Shown: positions 1 to 6,332 of the stretch, piece after piece | How positions within the stretch are numbered: the stretch's first letter is position 1 | Layout: every line of letters starts with the position of its first letter | Assembly (NCBI GenBank): GCA_964496705.1 | Contig: CAZCBJ010000179.1 | Span: 1-8,443 of the forward strand | Direction of reading: 5' to 3' | DNA length: 8,443 nucleotides | Source of the DNA: CAZCBJ01 sp964496705 | GTDB lineage: Bacteria; Chloroflexota; Anaerolineae; Anaerolineales; Anaerolineaceae | Program-made: the position numbers and the translations under genes | Notes under the pieces: generated by a model | What the model saw: only the letters and a program-made list of their open reading frames with translations | Database searches by the model: none | What the model was told of the DNA's origin: nothing

Positions 1-2
1 AT

Positions 3-3000
3 TACACATATCATCCCAGAGCGCATTTCGAGGCGCGGGACATTATTGGGGTGTATGGCACGGAGTTATACGGCTTGCCTACCCAGCCGATTCAACGGCA
101 ACCGGGCGCAGTCGCGGTGCAGCAGTTGGCCGCCGCCTCCACCGCGCCGACCGCGCCGCAAGCCACCGGCACACTCACTGCCAGCTTCGACGTGCCCGTC
201 TTCCGCATCACCGCCGAGGGCGACGCCACGCGCTTCGAAGTCCCGCACGACGGCGAGATGACCGCCGTGGGCACCGGGCCGCTCGTGCCGGTGCTGGCGC
301 GCTCGTTCTACTTCCCCGCCGGGACGACCGGCCTGACCGTTACCCTCGTCGCCAGCGACACGGCGCTGCACCCCGTCGTCGTCCAACTGCCCCTGCAACA
401 GGCTGGCGACCGCACCTGGGGCGTCGAAACGGTGCCCTTCACCGGCACGGCGCTCTATCCCGCCGAATTTTTCTGGACGGCGATCTATTCCGACGCGCGC
501 GGCGTGCAACTGGCGTTGAGCGCCATCCCCCTGCGTTACGATCCGCTCACCGGGCAGGTGACGCTCTATCATCACCTGGAGTTCCAGGTGGACTACGACC
601 TGCCGGACAACGGAACGCTGGCTCCGACGACAGCGCCGGACATCACCGCGCTCAGCATCAACGGCGGCGCGCCGGTTGGCGTTGACCAGGCCAGCCTTCC
701 CCTATCGCTGACCGCGACCGTGGCCGAAGACGGGCCGTTGACGCTGCGCTGGGTCATCGAAGACGCGGCCGGCCAACCCGTGCGAGGCGACATAGACGTG
801 GTGACTCTGACCGCCGGCGTGAACGTCCTGGCCTGGGACACAGACAGCCTGGGCTGGCAACCGGGTCCCAAAGTGCTGCACGCACAGCTCGCAGACGCTG
901 AGGACGTTGTCCTGGCGACCGCGCAGACGCCGTTCACCGCGCAGGGACGCAGCCTGGCGGTGACCACCGACCAACCCCTCTACGGCCCGGACGCGACGCA
1001 GGTCATCGCGCGCGCGGAAGTGCGCGACACCACCGGCGCGCTCGTCCCTGGCCTGAGCGGGGCGCTGGCGGCGTCCCTCGACGGCGTCGCGCAGGCCCTC
1101 GTCTGGCAGGGCGACGGCGTCTACACCACCACTCTGGACGTGGCGGCGCTGGCGGCCATCAGCCATACCCTGGACGTGACGCTTCCCGGCGGCCCGGCGG
1201 ATACTGCGCCCTTCAGCGTGGATCGCATCGCACCGACCGCGAGCCTGAGCAGCCCGGAGGTCGCCTACGCGCCAGCGGGGATTCCCGTCACCATCAACGG
1301 CGACGATGACTTGAGCGGCGTCGCTGTCTACCGGCTGCAATATCGCATCGGCGAAACCGGCGCGTGGACCGACTGGCTCACCCGCGAGACGACGTGGAAT
1401 TACGACCTGGGCGCGCCCGCCGACCTCACGCCGGTCTTCGGGCCAACGATCCCGGCCGTTCTACAGGGCGACGCCACCTACTACTTCCGCGTCCAGGCGG
1501 TGGATTGGGCGGGCAACGTCGAAACGCTGCACGCCGACGCCGACACCTGGACGACATACGTTCAACTCAAGTATGTCTATCTGCCGCTCGTGCTGCGTGC
1601 CTACGACGGCAGCGGCGGCGTTCTGGGGAACATTCGTTATGTCAAACGCTATGCTGCCGATAGCGGCGACTGTCTTACACCGGCTACAGCCTGTGGAACG
1701 ATCCAGTACGCCGTCGATGTGGCGCTCGATGGCGACACCATCGCCATCGCCGGATATGCGGACGCCTACACGCTCGAAAATCCGGGCGGCGACCCGCGCA
1801 ACACGTATTGGCAGACCAGCACCCGCCCCAAACCCGACGGCTACTACGGCCCGGACGAGGTCACGCAGGTAGTGCTGGTGGATAAGTCGCTTACGCTGCG
1901 CGGTGGGTATTCCGAGGATTTCAAAACGCGCAATCCGGTCATATACAAAACAGTCCTGCGTCCTGGTCTCACGGGTGGGGCGGGACGCGGCGTGCTGATC
2001 GCGCCGTTCGTCGCCGTCACCCTGGAAGACCTCTATATTCTCGAAGGGGATGCGACCGGACTGGGCGGCGCGTATCACAGCGCCTACGGTTACTATGACG
2101 CGGGTGGCGGCGTTCACGCGCTCGGCGTCAGCTACCGGCAGGACGCGCTCGTCATCCGCAACTGCGTCATCGCCGGCAACCGGGCTTCCGACTGGAATTT
2201 TGCCGAAGGCGGCGGCATCTACATCAAGAATCGCTCCGGCGCGCAGCTCATCGGCAATGTCATCTCTAGCAACTTCGCGGGTGGCGGTGGAGGGCAAGGC
2301 GGCGGCCTTTTCATGCGCGGCGGCGCGGGTGTGCGGCTGGAGACTAACAGCATCATCTCCAATACTGGCACGGAATACGGCGATTTTCAGGGCGGCGGGG
2401 CATGTCTATACGGGCTGGTTAGTCCCGTTATCCGGGGGAACACCATCGCTGCTAACGTCGGCACAGAAAAGGGTGCGCGAGTCCTGGGCGGCGGGCTGTA
2501 TATAGACACTGTGACCGGCGCAGTCATCAGCGGCAACATCATCCGCGATAACGTCGCGGGTGGCTACGAAGTCGGCGCGGGCGGTGGGCTGAGTATGTAC
2601 CAGAGCCAGAACATCACGTTGCGCGGCAACTCGATCCTCGGCAACATCGCCGCGTATGCCGGCGCGACGGGCACTGCCAGCAGCGGCGGTGGCCTACGCG
2701 TCTCGGCCGGTTGCGCCAATATCGTGCTGGAAAACAATATCATCGCCCGCAACCAGGCGCCTTATGCGGGCAGCGGCTTGCTCTTCACCCCCACCAGTAG
2801 CGAAAACCTCGTCGTCACCCTGCGGCACAATACGATTGCCGATAATCGGTTGAGCGAGTCGGCGAATCAGCGAATCAGTGAATCGGCGAATGGCGAATGG
2901 CAAATGGCAAATGGCGCATCGGTTGATCAGCGCCTCAGCGAACTGGCGGATAACGCTCTACTCTTTACTCCTTACTCTTTACTTCCTACTCCTTACTCCT

Positions 3001-3389
3001 TACTTCCTACTCCTTACTCCCCACTTCTCGCCGTTCCCAAAGAATCCCAGGGCATCATGACCGTCTACAATGTGACGCTGAATGCGGTCAACACCATCAT
3101 CGCGGGGCACACACGCGGCATCTTCGAGTTGTTCCCCGGCGAAGGAACGCTACAGGTCAATTACACACTCTGGTATGCCAATACGGTGAACGCCGACCCG
3201 ACGGTGGCGCGAACCAACGACCGCTTTGGCAGTCCGGACTTCGTCAACGCGGCGGCCGGCGACTATCACATCGGCGCGAATTCAGCGGCGCGGGACGCCG
3301 GGCCAGAGGTTGGTGTGACGACGGACATCGACGGCGACGTCCGCGATGACTTGCCGGATATTGGGGCGGATGAGTACATGCAACCATAA
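3..3389 (+). CDS. Large exported Ig-like / right-handed beta-helix surface protein, 5' partial
   Basis: The frame is open from the first bases of the window (codons from position 3) with no stop or convincing start, so the gene begins upstream; the GTG at 51 has no clear ribosome-binding site and is probably internal. The module at about 170-600 ends in a pattern like the prodomain/stalk of gingipain-type (C25) proteins (Y-P-A-E-F-F, then L-R-Y-D-P-L-T-G-Q-V-T-L-Y). Ig/FN3-like beta modules follow (about 630-1560, including D-x-A-G-N-V-E at 1504-1524), then a Y-V-Y-L-P-L-V-L-R tail-like motif (1572-1598). From about 1638 it resembles beta-helix exoproteins: C-G-T-I-Q-Y-A-V-D and G-D-T-I, then glycine-rich coils (G-N-x-I, G-G-G-L). 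The C-terminus (3237-3380) has D-Y-H-I-G-A-N-S-A-A-R-D-A-G and D-I-G-A-D-E-Y, like the choice-of-anchor-Q domain. It probably acts at the cell surface; ligand and any enzymatic role are unknown. A composite 7/8-nt repeat element at 2854-3028 sits in frame between two helix coils. Confidence 0.9.
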   Translation, partial: YTYHPRAHFEARDIIGVYGTELYGLPTQPIQRQPGAVAVQQLAAASTAPTAPQATGTLTASFDVPVFRITAEGDATRFEVPHDGEMTAVGTGPLVPVLARSFYFPAGTTGLTVTLVASDTALHPVVVQLPLQQAGDRTWGVETVPFTGTALYPAEFFWTAIYSDARGVQLALSAIPLRYDPLTGQVTLYHHLEFQVDYDLPDNGTLAPTTAPDITALSINGGAPVGVDQASLPLSLTATVAEDGPLTLRWVIEDAAGQPVRGDIDVVTLTAGVNVLAWDTDSLGWQPGPKVLHAQLADAEDVVLATAQTPFTAQGRSLAVTTDQPLYGPDATQVIARAEVRDTTGALVPGLSGALAASLDGVAQALVWQGDGVYTTTLDVAALAAISHTLDVTLPGGPADTAPFSVDRIAPTASLSSPEVAYAPAGIPVTINGDDDLSGVAVYRLQYRIGETGAWTDWLTRETTWNYDLGAPADLTPVFGPTIPAVLQGDATYYFRVQAVDWAGNVETLHADADTWTTYVQLKYVYLPLVLRAYDGSGGVLGNIRYVKRYAADSGDCLTPATACGTIQYAVDVALDGDTIAIAGYADAYTLENPGGDPRNTYWQTSTRPKPDGYYGPDEVTQVVLVDKSLTLRGGYSEDFKTRNPVIYKTVLRPGLTGGAGRGVLIAPFVAVTLEDLYILEGDATGLGGAYHSAYGYYDAGGGVHALGVSYRQDALVIRNCVIAGNRASDWNFAEGGGIYIKNRSGAQLIGNVISSNFAGGGGGQGGGLFMRGGAGVRLETNSIISNTGTEYGDFQGGGACLYGLVSPVIRGNTIAANVGTEKGARVLGGGLYIDTVTGAVISGNIIRDNVAGGYEVGAGGGLSMYQSQNITLRGNSILGNIAAYAGATGTASSGGGLRVSAGCANIVLENNIIARNQAPYAGSGLLFTPTSSENLVVTLRHNTIADNRLSESANQRISESANGEWQMANGASVDQRLSELADNALLFTPYSLLPTPYSLLPTPYSPLLAVPKESQGIMTVYNVTLNAVNTIIAGHTRGIFELFPGEGTLQVNYTLWYANTVNADPTVARTNDRFGSPDFVNAAAGDYHIGANSAARDAGPEVGVTTDIDGDVRDDLPDIGADEYMQP
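1572..1598 (+). other. Internal Y-L-P-L-V-L-R tail-like motif at the domain junction
   Basis: These codons give Y-V-Y-L-P-L-V-L-R within gene 1. Nearly the same string (R-I-Y-L-P-L-T-L-R, 6208-6234) forms the extreme C-terminus of gene 2. A tyrosine/aromatic-L-P-L-x-L-R ending is, as I recall, common in secreted Chloroflexota proteins, perhaps as a sorting or anchoring tail; I do not know a named family for it. Here it is followed by a Gly/Ser-rich linker and the typical opening of a beta-helix exoprotein, so it marks the seam between two formerly separate modules. Confidence 0.5.
2854..2920 (+). repeat. G/A-rich array of octads passing into heptads, inside gene 1
   Basis: Read unit by unit: octads GCGAGTCG, GCGAATCA, GCGAATCA, GTGAATCG (2854-2885), then heptads GCGAATG, GCGAATG, GCAAATG, GCAAATG, GCGCATC (2886-2920). 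The period changes from 8 to 7 at 2886 while the unit start (GCGAAT) is kept. Degenerate octads (GATCAGCG, CCTCAGCG, AACTGGCG) can be followed to 2948. The array is translated in frame as a low-complexity Ser/Asn/Ala-rich stretch between beta-helix coils. It resembles the short tandemly repeated heptanucleotide (STRR) sequences known from filamentous cyanobacteria. Confidence 0.85.
2959..3028 (+). repeat. Pyrimidine-rich heptad array, 10 units, inside gene 1
   Basis: Ten consecutive 7-nt units with consensus TACTCCT: TACTCTT, TACTCCT, TACTCTT, TACTTCC, TACTCCT, TACTCCT, TACTTCC, TACTCCT, TACTCCC, CACTTCT. Three units make 21 nt, so the protein shows a seven-residue repeat (L-L-P-T-P-Y-S). The array lies 38 nt after the G/A-rich array at 2854-2920, forming a composite element. 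It is in frame at present. Loss of one unit would move the downstream reading into a frame that meets TGA at 3058-3060, removing the last coils and the anchor-like C-terminus. Confidence 0.9.
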
Positions 3390-3416
3390 GGCGTGCTTGT
3401 GATGTGCGAGAGATGC

Positions 3417-3425
3417 AGGAGGAGG
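3417..3425 (+). promoter_or_regulatory. Strong Shine-Dalgarno sequence deciding the start of gene 2
   Basis: AGGAGGAGG lies 3-6 nt (depending on the AGGAGG register) before the ATG at 3429. It supports that ATG over the upstream in-frame GTG at 3393 and the out-of-frame TTG at 3511, and the ATG is followed at once by a signal peptide. Confidence 0.8.
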
Positions 3426-3428
3426 ACG

Positions 3429-3701
3429 ATGGTAAAGCTGCGGGTGATGATGCTGGGGATGCTGTTGACCTTGTTGGTAGCGCCGGTGCAGGCTGCATCG
3501 CAAGAACCTGTTGGGCGAGTTGCCAATTCACCCAACGCTATCGTCTTTGTGGAGAATGTCGGGCAGTTCCCGCCGGAAGTGCGTTTTTACGCGCTCGGCG
3601 CGGGGCTGTGGATCGGCGATGATGGCGTGTGGCGGCAGGAGGCAGGAGGCAGGAGGCAGGATGCAGGATGCAAGAGGCAGGAGGCAGGATGCAGGGGGTA
3701 G
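3429..3701 (+). CDS. N-terminal segment of the SBBP propeller protein (signal peptide + N-terminal domain), stopped inside the heptad array
   Basis: The ATG at 3429 has an excellent ribosome-binding site and starts 39 nt after the stop of gene 1, so both are probably in one transcript. The first 22-23 residues form a signal peptide (K/R near the start, hydrophobic L-G-M-L-L-T-L-L-V-A, then P-V-Q-A-A). Mature residues N-A-I-V-F-V-E-N-V-G-Q-F-P-P-E-V-R-F-Y-A followed by L-W-I-G-D-D-G-V-W (about 3534-3632) match the N-terminal domain that usually precedes SBBP repeats. From 3634 the frame reads repeat-encoded residues (R-Q-E-A-G-G) and stops at TAG 3699-3701 after 90 codons. The natural continuation lies in another frame. 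As sequenced this would give only a short secreted fragment. The full gene is best taken as 3429-6243. Confidence 0.8.
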   Translation: MVKLRVMMLGMLLTLLVAPVQAASQEPVGRVANSPNAIVFVENVGQFPPEVRFYALGAGLWIGDDGVWRQEAGGRRQDAGCKRQEAGCRG

Positions 3702-6243
3702 GGTGCAGGATGCAGAACGGGGGCTTTATGCGCCTTACGCATCTCTCCCTGCCCAAAACTCACAACTCATATCCCACAACCCACATCCCATAACCCAAAC
3801 CTTGCTCTCCACCGGGCATATCAATCTGCAGCCGTTTGGACGTTTGGCGGAGCGCGTGCACTTCTACCCTTCCGCCGATCCGGTGACGTGGCGCGAAGAT
3901 GTCCCTGTGTGGGGCGGTGTGCGGCTGGAGGACGTTTATCCCGGTGCGGACCTGGAATTGGCGAGTACAGCGGGTGGCGTGAGCTGGCGCTGGGTCTGCA
4001 CTGGCGCGTGCCCGGCGGATCTGTCCGCGTTGACAGCATCCACGTTGATCCCGCAGGCTGTCACCGATAACCCCGGCGCCCTTATCGACGGCACATTCCT
4101 CGGCGGCAGCGCTTTCGACGGCCTGACCGGGCTGGTCCTGGGGGACGACGGCGCGGTGTATGTAGCGGGTAGCACATCCAGCACCGACGCCGGATTTACC
4201 GGCCCGGTTTTCGTCGCGGCATACGCGCCGGATTTGAAGACGCGGCGCTTCATCACCTTCCTCGGCGGCGATCTACAGTACGACGCCATCCGCGATCTGG
4301 CGCGCGATGCGGCAGGCAACCTCTATGTTGTTGGCAGCACATGGTCGCGCCAGTTCCCGGTGACGCCGGGCGCATTCGACACGGTACTGAACGATGGGCG
4401 CGCGGCCAACTGCCCTACCGGTGTTCTGCAAAAGCCGTGCCCGGATGCCTTTGCGGCGCGTTTCAACGCCGCCGGTCAGTTGAGCTATGCCACGTACCTG
4501 GGCGGCGCGAAAATGGATATCCCCGGCCTGGGCAATCAGGGCGGCGACGATTACGGGATAGGTATCCGCGCCGATGCCGCCGGCAACCTCTACGTGGTCG
4601 GCAATACCGACTCCGACGATTTCCCCACCACGGCGGGGGCCTACGACCGTACCTTCTCGTATATGGACATTGGCCTCAACCCGGATGTGTTCGTCGTCAA
4701 ACTGCGGCCTGGCGGGGCCGGGGCGGCGGATTTGCTGTACAGCACTTACGTCGGCGCGGGCTTCGTCAACGAGGCATGGGGGATGAGGCTGGATGGGCAA
4801 GGCGTTGTCTACGTCACCGGTAGCGTGAAAGGCCACGATGGTCTGATTCCGCCGGAAATTGACTTCCCACGCACGCCGGGCGCGTATCCCAACGCGAGTG
4901 AGTGTCGCGCTTACTATTGCCAGGACGTGTTCTTCTTCAAACTGCGTCCCGGTGGACAGGGTAGCGCCGACATGGTTTACAGCACGTTCTTCGGCGGTTC
5001 GTCATCCTCTTCGGCGCTCTCCGAGATGGAGTGGGGGGCGGATGTGGCGCTGCTGTCCAATGGCGCGGTTGTCATCGCCGGCAGCGCCGCATCGGGCGAT
5101 TTTCCGACAACGTCTGGCGCGTTTTTTACCTCCTATCCGGCCGGTGCGTCCCCGGCGGGCTTCGTCGCCCGGCTCAATCCGGCGGGGCAGGGGACGGCGG
5201 ATTTGCAGTACAGCACGTTCCTGGGCGGACGTTATGAGACGCGCCCACTGGCGGTCGCCGTGGATGCCGACGGGCAGGCTTACGTCACCGGCATCACCAC
5301 GTCGCCGGACTTTCCCTTCACGCGCGGGGCATTCGATTCGACGCTCAACGGTTGGGACGACGCCTTCATCGCGCGGCTGGCGCTGCTGGGCAAAGGCAGC
5401 GCCGATCTGAAGTACGGCAGCTTCCTGGGCGGCTCCGACGATGACGGCGGCCGGCGTCTCGCGCCTGGGGCGCTGGGGACGGTGTACCTGGCGGGGACCA
5501 CGTACTCGGCGAACCTGCCGCTCCCGGCAGACGGGTACGATCCCACGCACAACGGCGGCGCGGATGGCTTCATCGCCCGGCTGGCGCTGGGCGTCGCTAA
5601 CATCGCCGGGCGGATCACCGACGGGAATGGCGCACCGCTGGCGGGCATCACCGTCAATGCGGGAACGTATGCGGCGGTGACAAACAGCCAGGGGCAGTAT
5701 GCCTTCACCGATCTCCCGGCGGGAACCTACACGGTGGCGCCGATCGGGAGTTATTTCTGGGAACCGGCGCAGCGCGTAGTCAGCGCGCCGCCGGACGCGA
5801 CCGGGCAGGATTTCGTGAGGCGCAGTCTCGTCAAGACGGTGACGCCATCCACCACTCAAGGGACGCTGTTGCTGGGAACGCCGCTGACGTACACCATCGG
5901 CCTCATTTTCCCCGACACGACGGCGCGCAGCTTCTACGATGCTGTACCCACCTACACGACTTACATCACCGGCACGCTCATCGCCCCGGCCGGCGTGACC
6001 TACGATCCGGCGCAGAACGCCATCGTCGGCCCACTCACGTTTATGCCCGGCGCGCCGTTCACCGTGACGTTCGCCGTGCAGACGACGATCAGCGGCGGGC
6101 CGGGATTTGCGCCTCAGATCGTCAACCGGGCCTGCGTCCATACCCCCGGCGATACGCTTTTGCTGCTGGCCTGCTCCAATGAAGTGCGCACGTGGACCTA
6201 CGTTCATCGGATTTACCTGCCGCTGACGTTGCGCAATCGCTAA
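3511..6243 (+). CDS. Seven-bladed SBBP beta-propeller surface protein, main body (frame-shifted from its signal peptide)
   Basis: This frame carries the body of gene 2. Its first part (3511 to about 3633) is an out-of-frame shadow of the N-terminal segment, so the TTG at 3511 is not a credible start. After the repeats it continues the N-terminal domain (H-I-N-L-Q-P-F-G, then W-R-E-D-V-P-V-W-G-G-V-R and V-Y-P-G-A-D-L-E-L, to about 3960). Seven SBBP blades, each opening with a [T/S]-[F/Y]-[L/F/V]-G-[G/A]-like strand, begin near 4090, 4252, 4489, 4741, 4981, 5212 and 5416. Most contain a G-x-x-Y-V-x-G-x-T core and a D-F-P-x-T-x-G-A-[F/Y] turn. A carboxypeptidase-regulatory-like domain (about 5590-5815, G-R-I-T-D-G-N-G-A-P-L-A-G) and a DUF11-like beta domain (about 5830-6180) follow, then the tail R-I-Y-L-P-L-T-L-R-N-R. 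The blade count equals a closed propeller, and no stop interrupts it over 2.7 kb. Role inferred: extracellular or surface binding protein; ligand unknown. Confidence 0.85.
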   Translation: MGELPIHPTLSSLWRMSGSSRRKCVFTRSARGCGSAMMACGGRRQEAGGRMQDARGRRQDAGGRVQDAERGLYAPYASLPAQNSQLISHNPHPITQTLLSTGHINLQPFGRLAERVHFYPSADPVTWREDVPVWGGVRLEDVYPGADLELASTAGGVSWRWVCTGACPADLSALTASTLIPQAVTDNPGALIDGTFLGGSAFDGLTGLVLGDDGAVYVAGSTSSTDAGFTGPVFVAAYAPDLKTRRFITFLGGDLQYDAIRDLARDAAGNLYVVGSTWSRQFPVTPGAFDTVLNDGRAANCPTGVLQKPCPDAFAARFNAAGQLSYATYLGGAKMDIPGLGNQGGDDYGIGIRADAAGNLYVVGNTDSDDFPTTAGAYDRTFSYMDIGLNPDVFVVKLRPGGAGAADLLYSTYVGAGFVNEAWGMRLDGQGVVYVTGSVKGHDGLIPPEIDFPRTPGAYPNASECRAYYCQDVFFFKLRPGGQGSADMVYSTFFGGSSSSSALSEMEWGADVALLSNGAVVIAGSAASGDFPTTSGAFFTSYPAGASPAGFVARLNPAGQGTADLQYSTFLGGRYETRPLAVAVDADGQAYVTGITTSPDFPFTRGAFDSTLNGWDDAFIARLALLGKGSADLKYGSFLGGSDDDGGRRLAPGALGTVYLAGTTYSANLPLPADGYDPTHNGGADGFIARLALGVANIAGRITDGNGAPLAGITVNAGTYAAVTNSQGQYAFTDLPAGTYTVAPIGSYFWEPAQRVVSAPPDATGQDFVRRSLVKTVTPSTTQGTLLLGTPLTYTIGLIFPDTTARSFYDAVPTYTTYITGTLIAPAGVTYDPAQNAIVGPLTFMPGAPFTVTFAVQTTISGGPGFAPQIVNRACVHTPGDTLLLLACSNEVRTWTYVHRIYLPLTLRNR
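3634..3717 (+). repeat. G/A-rich heptad array, 12 units, at the frame break of gene 2
   Basis: Twelve uninterrupted 7-nt units, consensus KGCAGGA: GGCAGGA four times (3634-3661), TGCAGGA, TGCAAGA, GGCAGGA twice, TGCAGGG, GGTAGGG, TGCAGGA, TGCAGAA. The 7-nt register never slips. The N-terminal frame of gene 2 enters the array and meets TAG in unit 10 (3699-3701), while the downstream frame is open right through it. Removing one unit from the four identical copies would connect both frames without any stop. Confidence 0.92.
3752..3800 (+). repeat. C/A-rich heptad array, 7 units, inside gene 2
   Basis: Seven consecutive 7-nt units: CCCAAAA, CTCACAA, CTCATAT, CCCACAA, CCCACAT, CCCATAA, CCCAAAC (consensus CYCAYAA). 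It lies 34 nt after the 12-unit array, giving the same order as in gene 1: a G/A-rich array, a short spacer, then a pyrimidine- or C-rich array. In the body frame it encodes a His/Pro/Asn-rich linker. Confidence 0.85.
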
Positions 6244-6273
6244 ACTGTGTTATACACACCGGTACAATCTTAC

Positions 6274-6307
6274 AGATGCGTTGCACTTTACGAAGTGCAA
6301 CGCATCT
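6274..6307 (+). terminator. Perfect 15-bp hairpin between genes 2 and 3 (terminator or repeat palindrome)
   Basis: The left arm AGATGCGTTGCACTT (6274-6288) and right arm AAGTGCAACGCATCT (6293-6307) are exact reverse complements around a TACG loop. It stands 30 nt after the stop of gene 2 and 25 nt before the ATG of gene 3, where a terminator would be expected. There is no T-run after either arm, so a classical intrinsic terminator is not shown; a protein-binding palindrome, 5' leader stem or REP-like element are alternatives. A small dyad TGTGT-TAT-ACACA (6246-6258) and a TACAAT box (6263-6268), without a good -35 partner, lie just upstream. Confidence 0.6.
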
Positions 6308-6332
6308 ATGTGCAAGGGGGAAATCCGGGATC

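Noticed and set aside
51..3389. GTG at 51 as the start of gene 1
   Set aside because: The frame is open to the window edge, there is no convincing ribosome-binding site, and no signal peptide follows, although the domains are extracellular. The gene is more likely cut by the window.
3511..3633. TTG at 3511 as the true start of the propeller gene
   Set aside because: The stretch overlaps the better-supported signal-peptide and N-terminal-domain coding in another frame and yields Arg/Ser-rich shadow sequence with no export signal.
3694..3701. Programmed or transcriptional slippage at the five-G run before TAG, or a one-base sequencing error there
   Set aside because: Skipping one base would join the frames, but five G is short for transcriptional slippage, no stimulatory structure was evident, and the exact heptad register through the run argues against a base error. 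It is kept only as a weak alternative to repeat-number variation.
3634..3717. CRISPR-like array
   Set aside because: Units are only 7 nt and directly adjacent, with no spacers and no cas genes, so this is a simple tandem repeat.
5002..6207. Long antisense frame (401 codons) opposite gene 2, and a similar 278-codon one opposite 1461-2297
   Set aside because: Both are rich in Arg, Gly and Ala, as expected for the reverse strand of GC-rich genes, show no recognisable domain, and lie opposite genes with clear domain content.
6192..6332. Upstream extension of gene 3 (starts at 6192 or at the ATG in the hairpin at 6276)
   Set aside because: It would overlap the end of gene 2 and translate the palindrome, and the resulting residues are not like a protein start. 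The ATG at 6333 gives a compact family-like protein.
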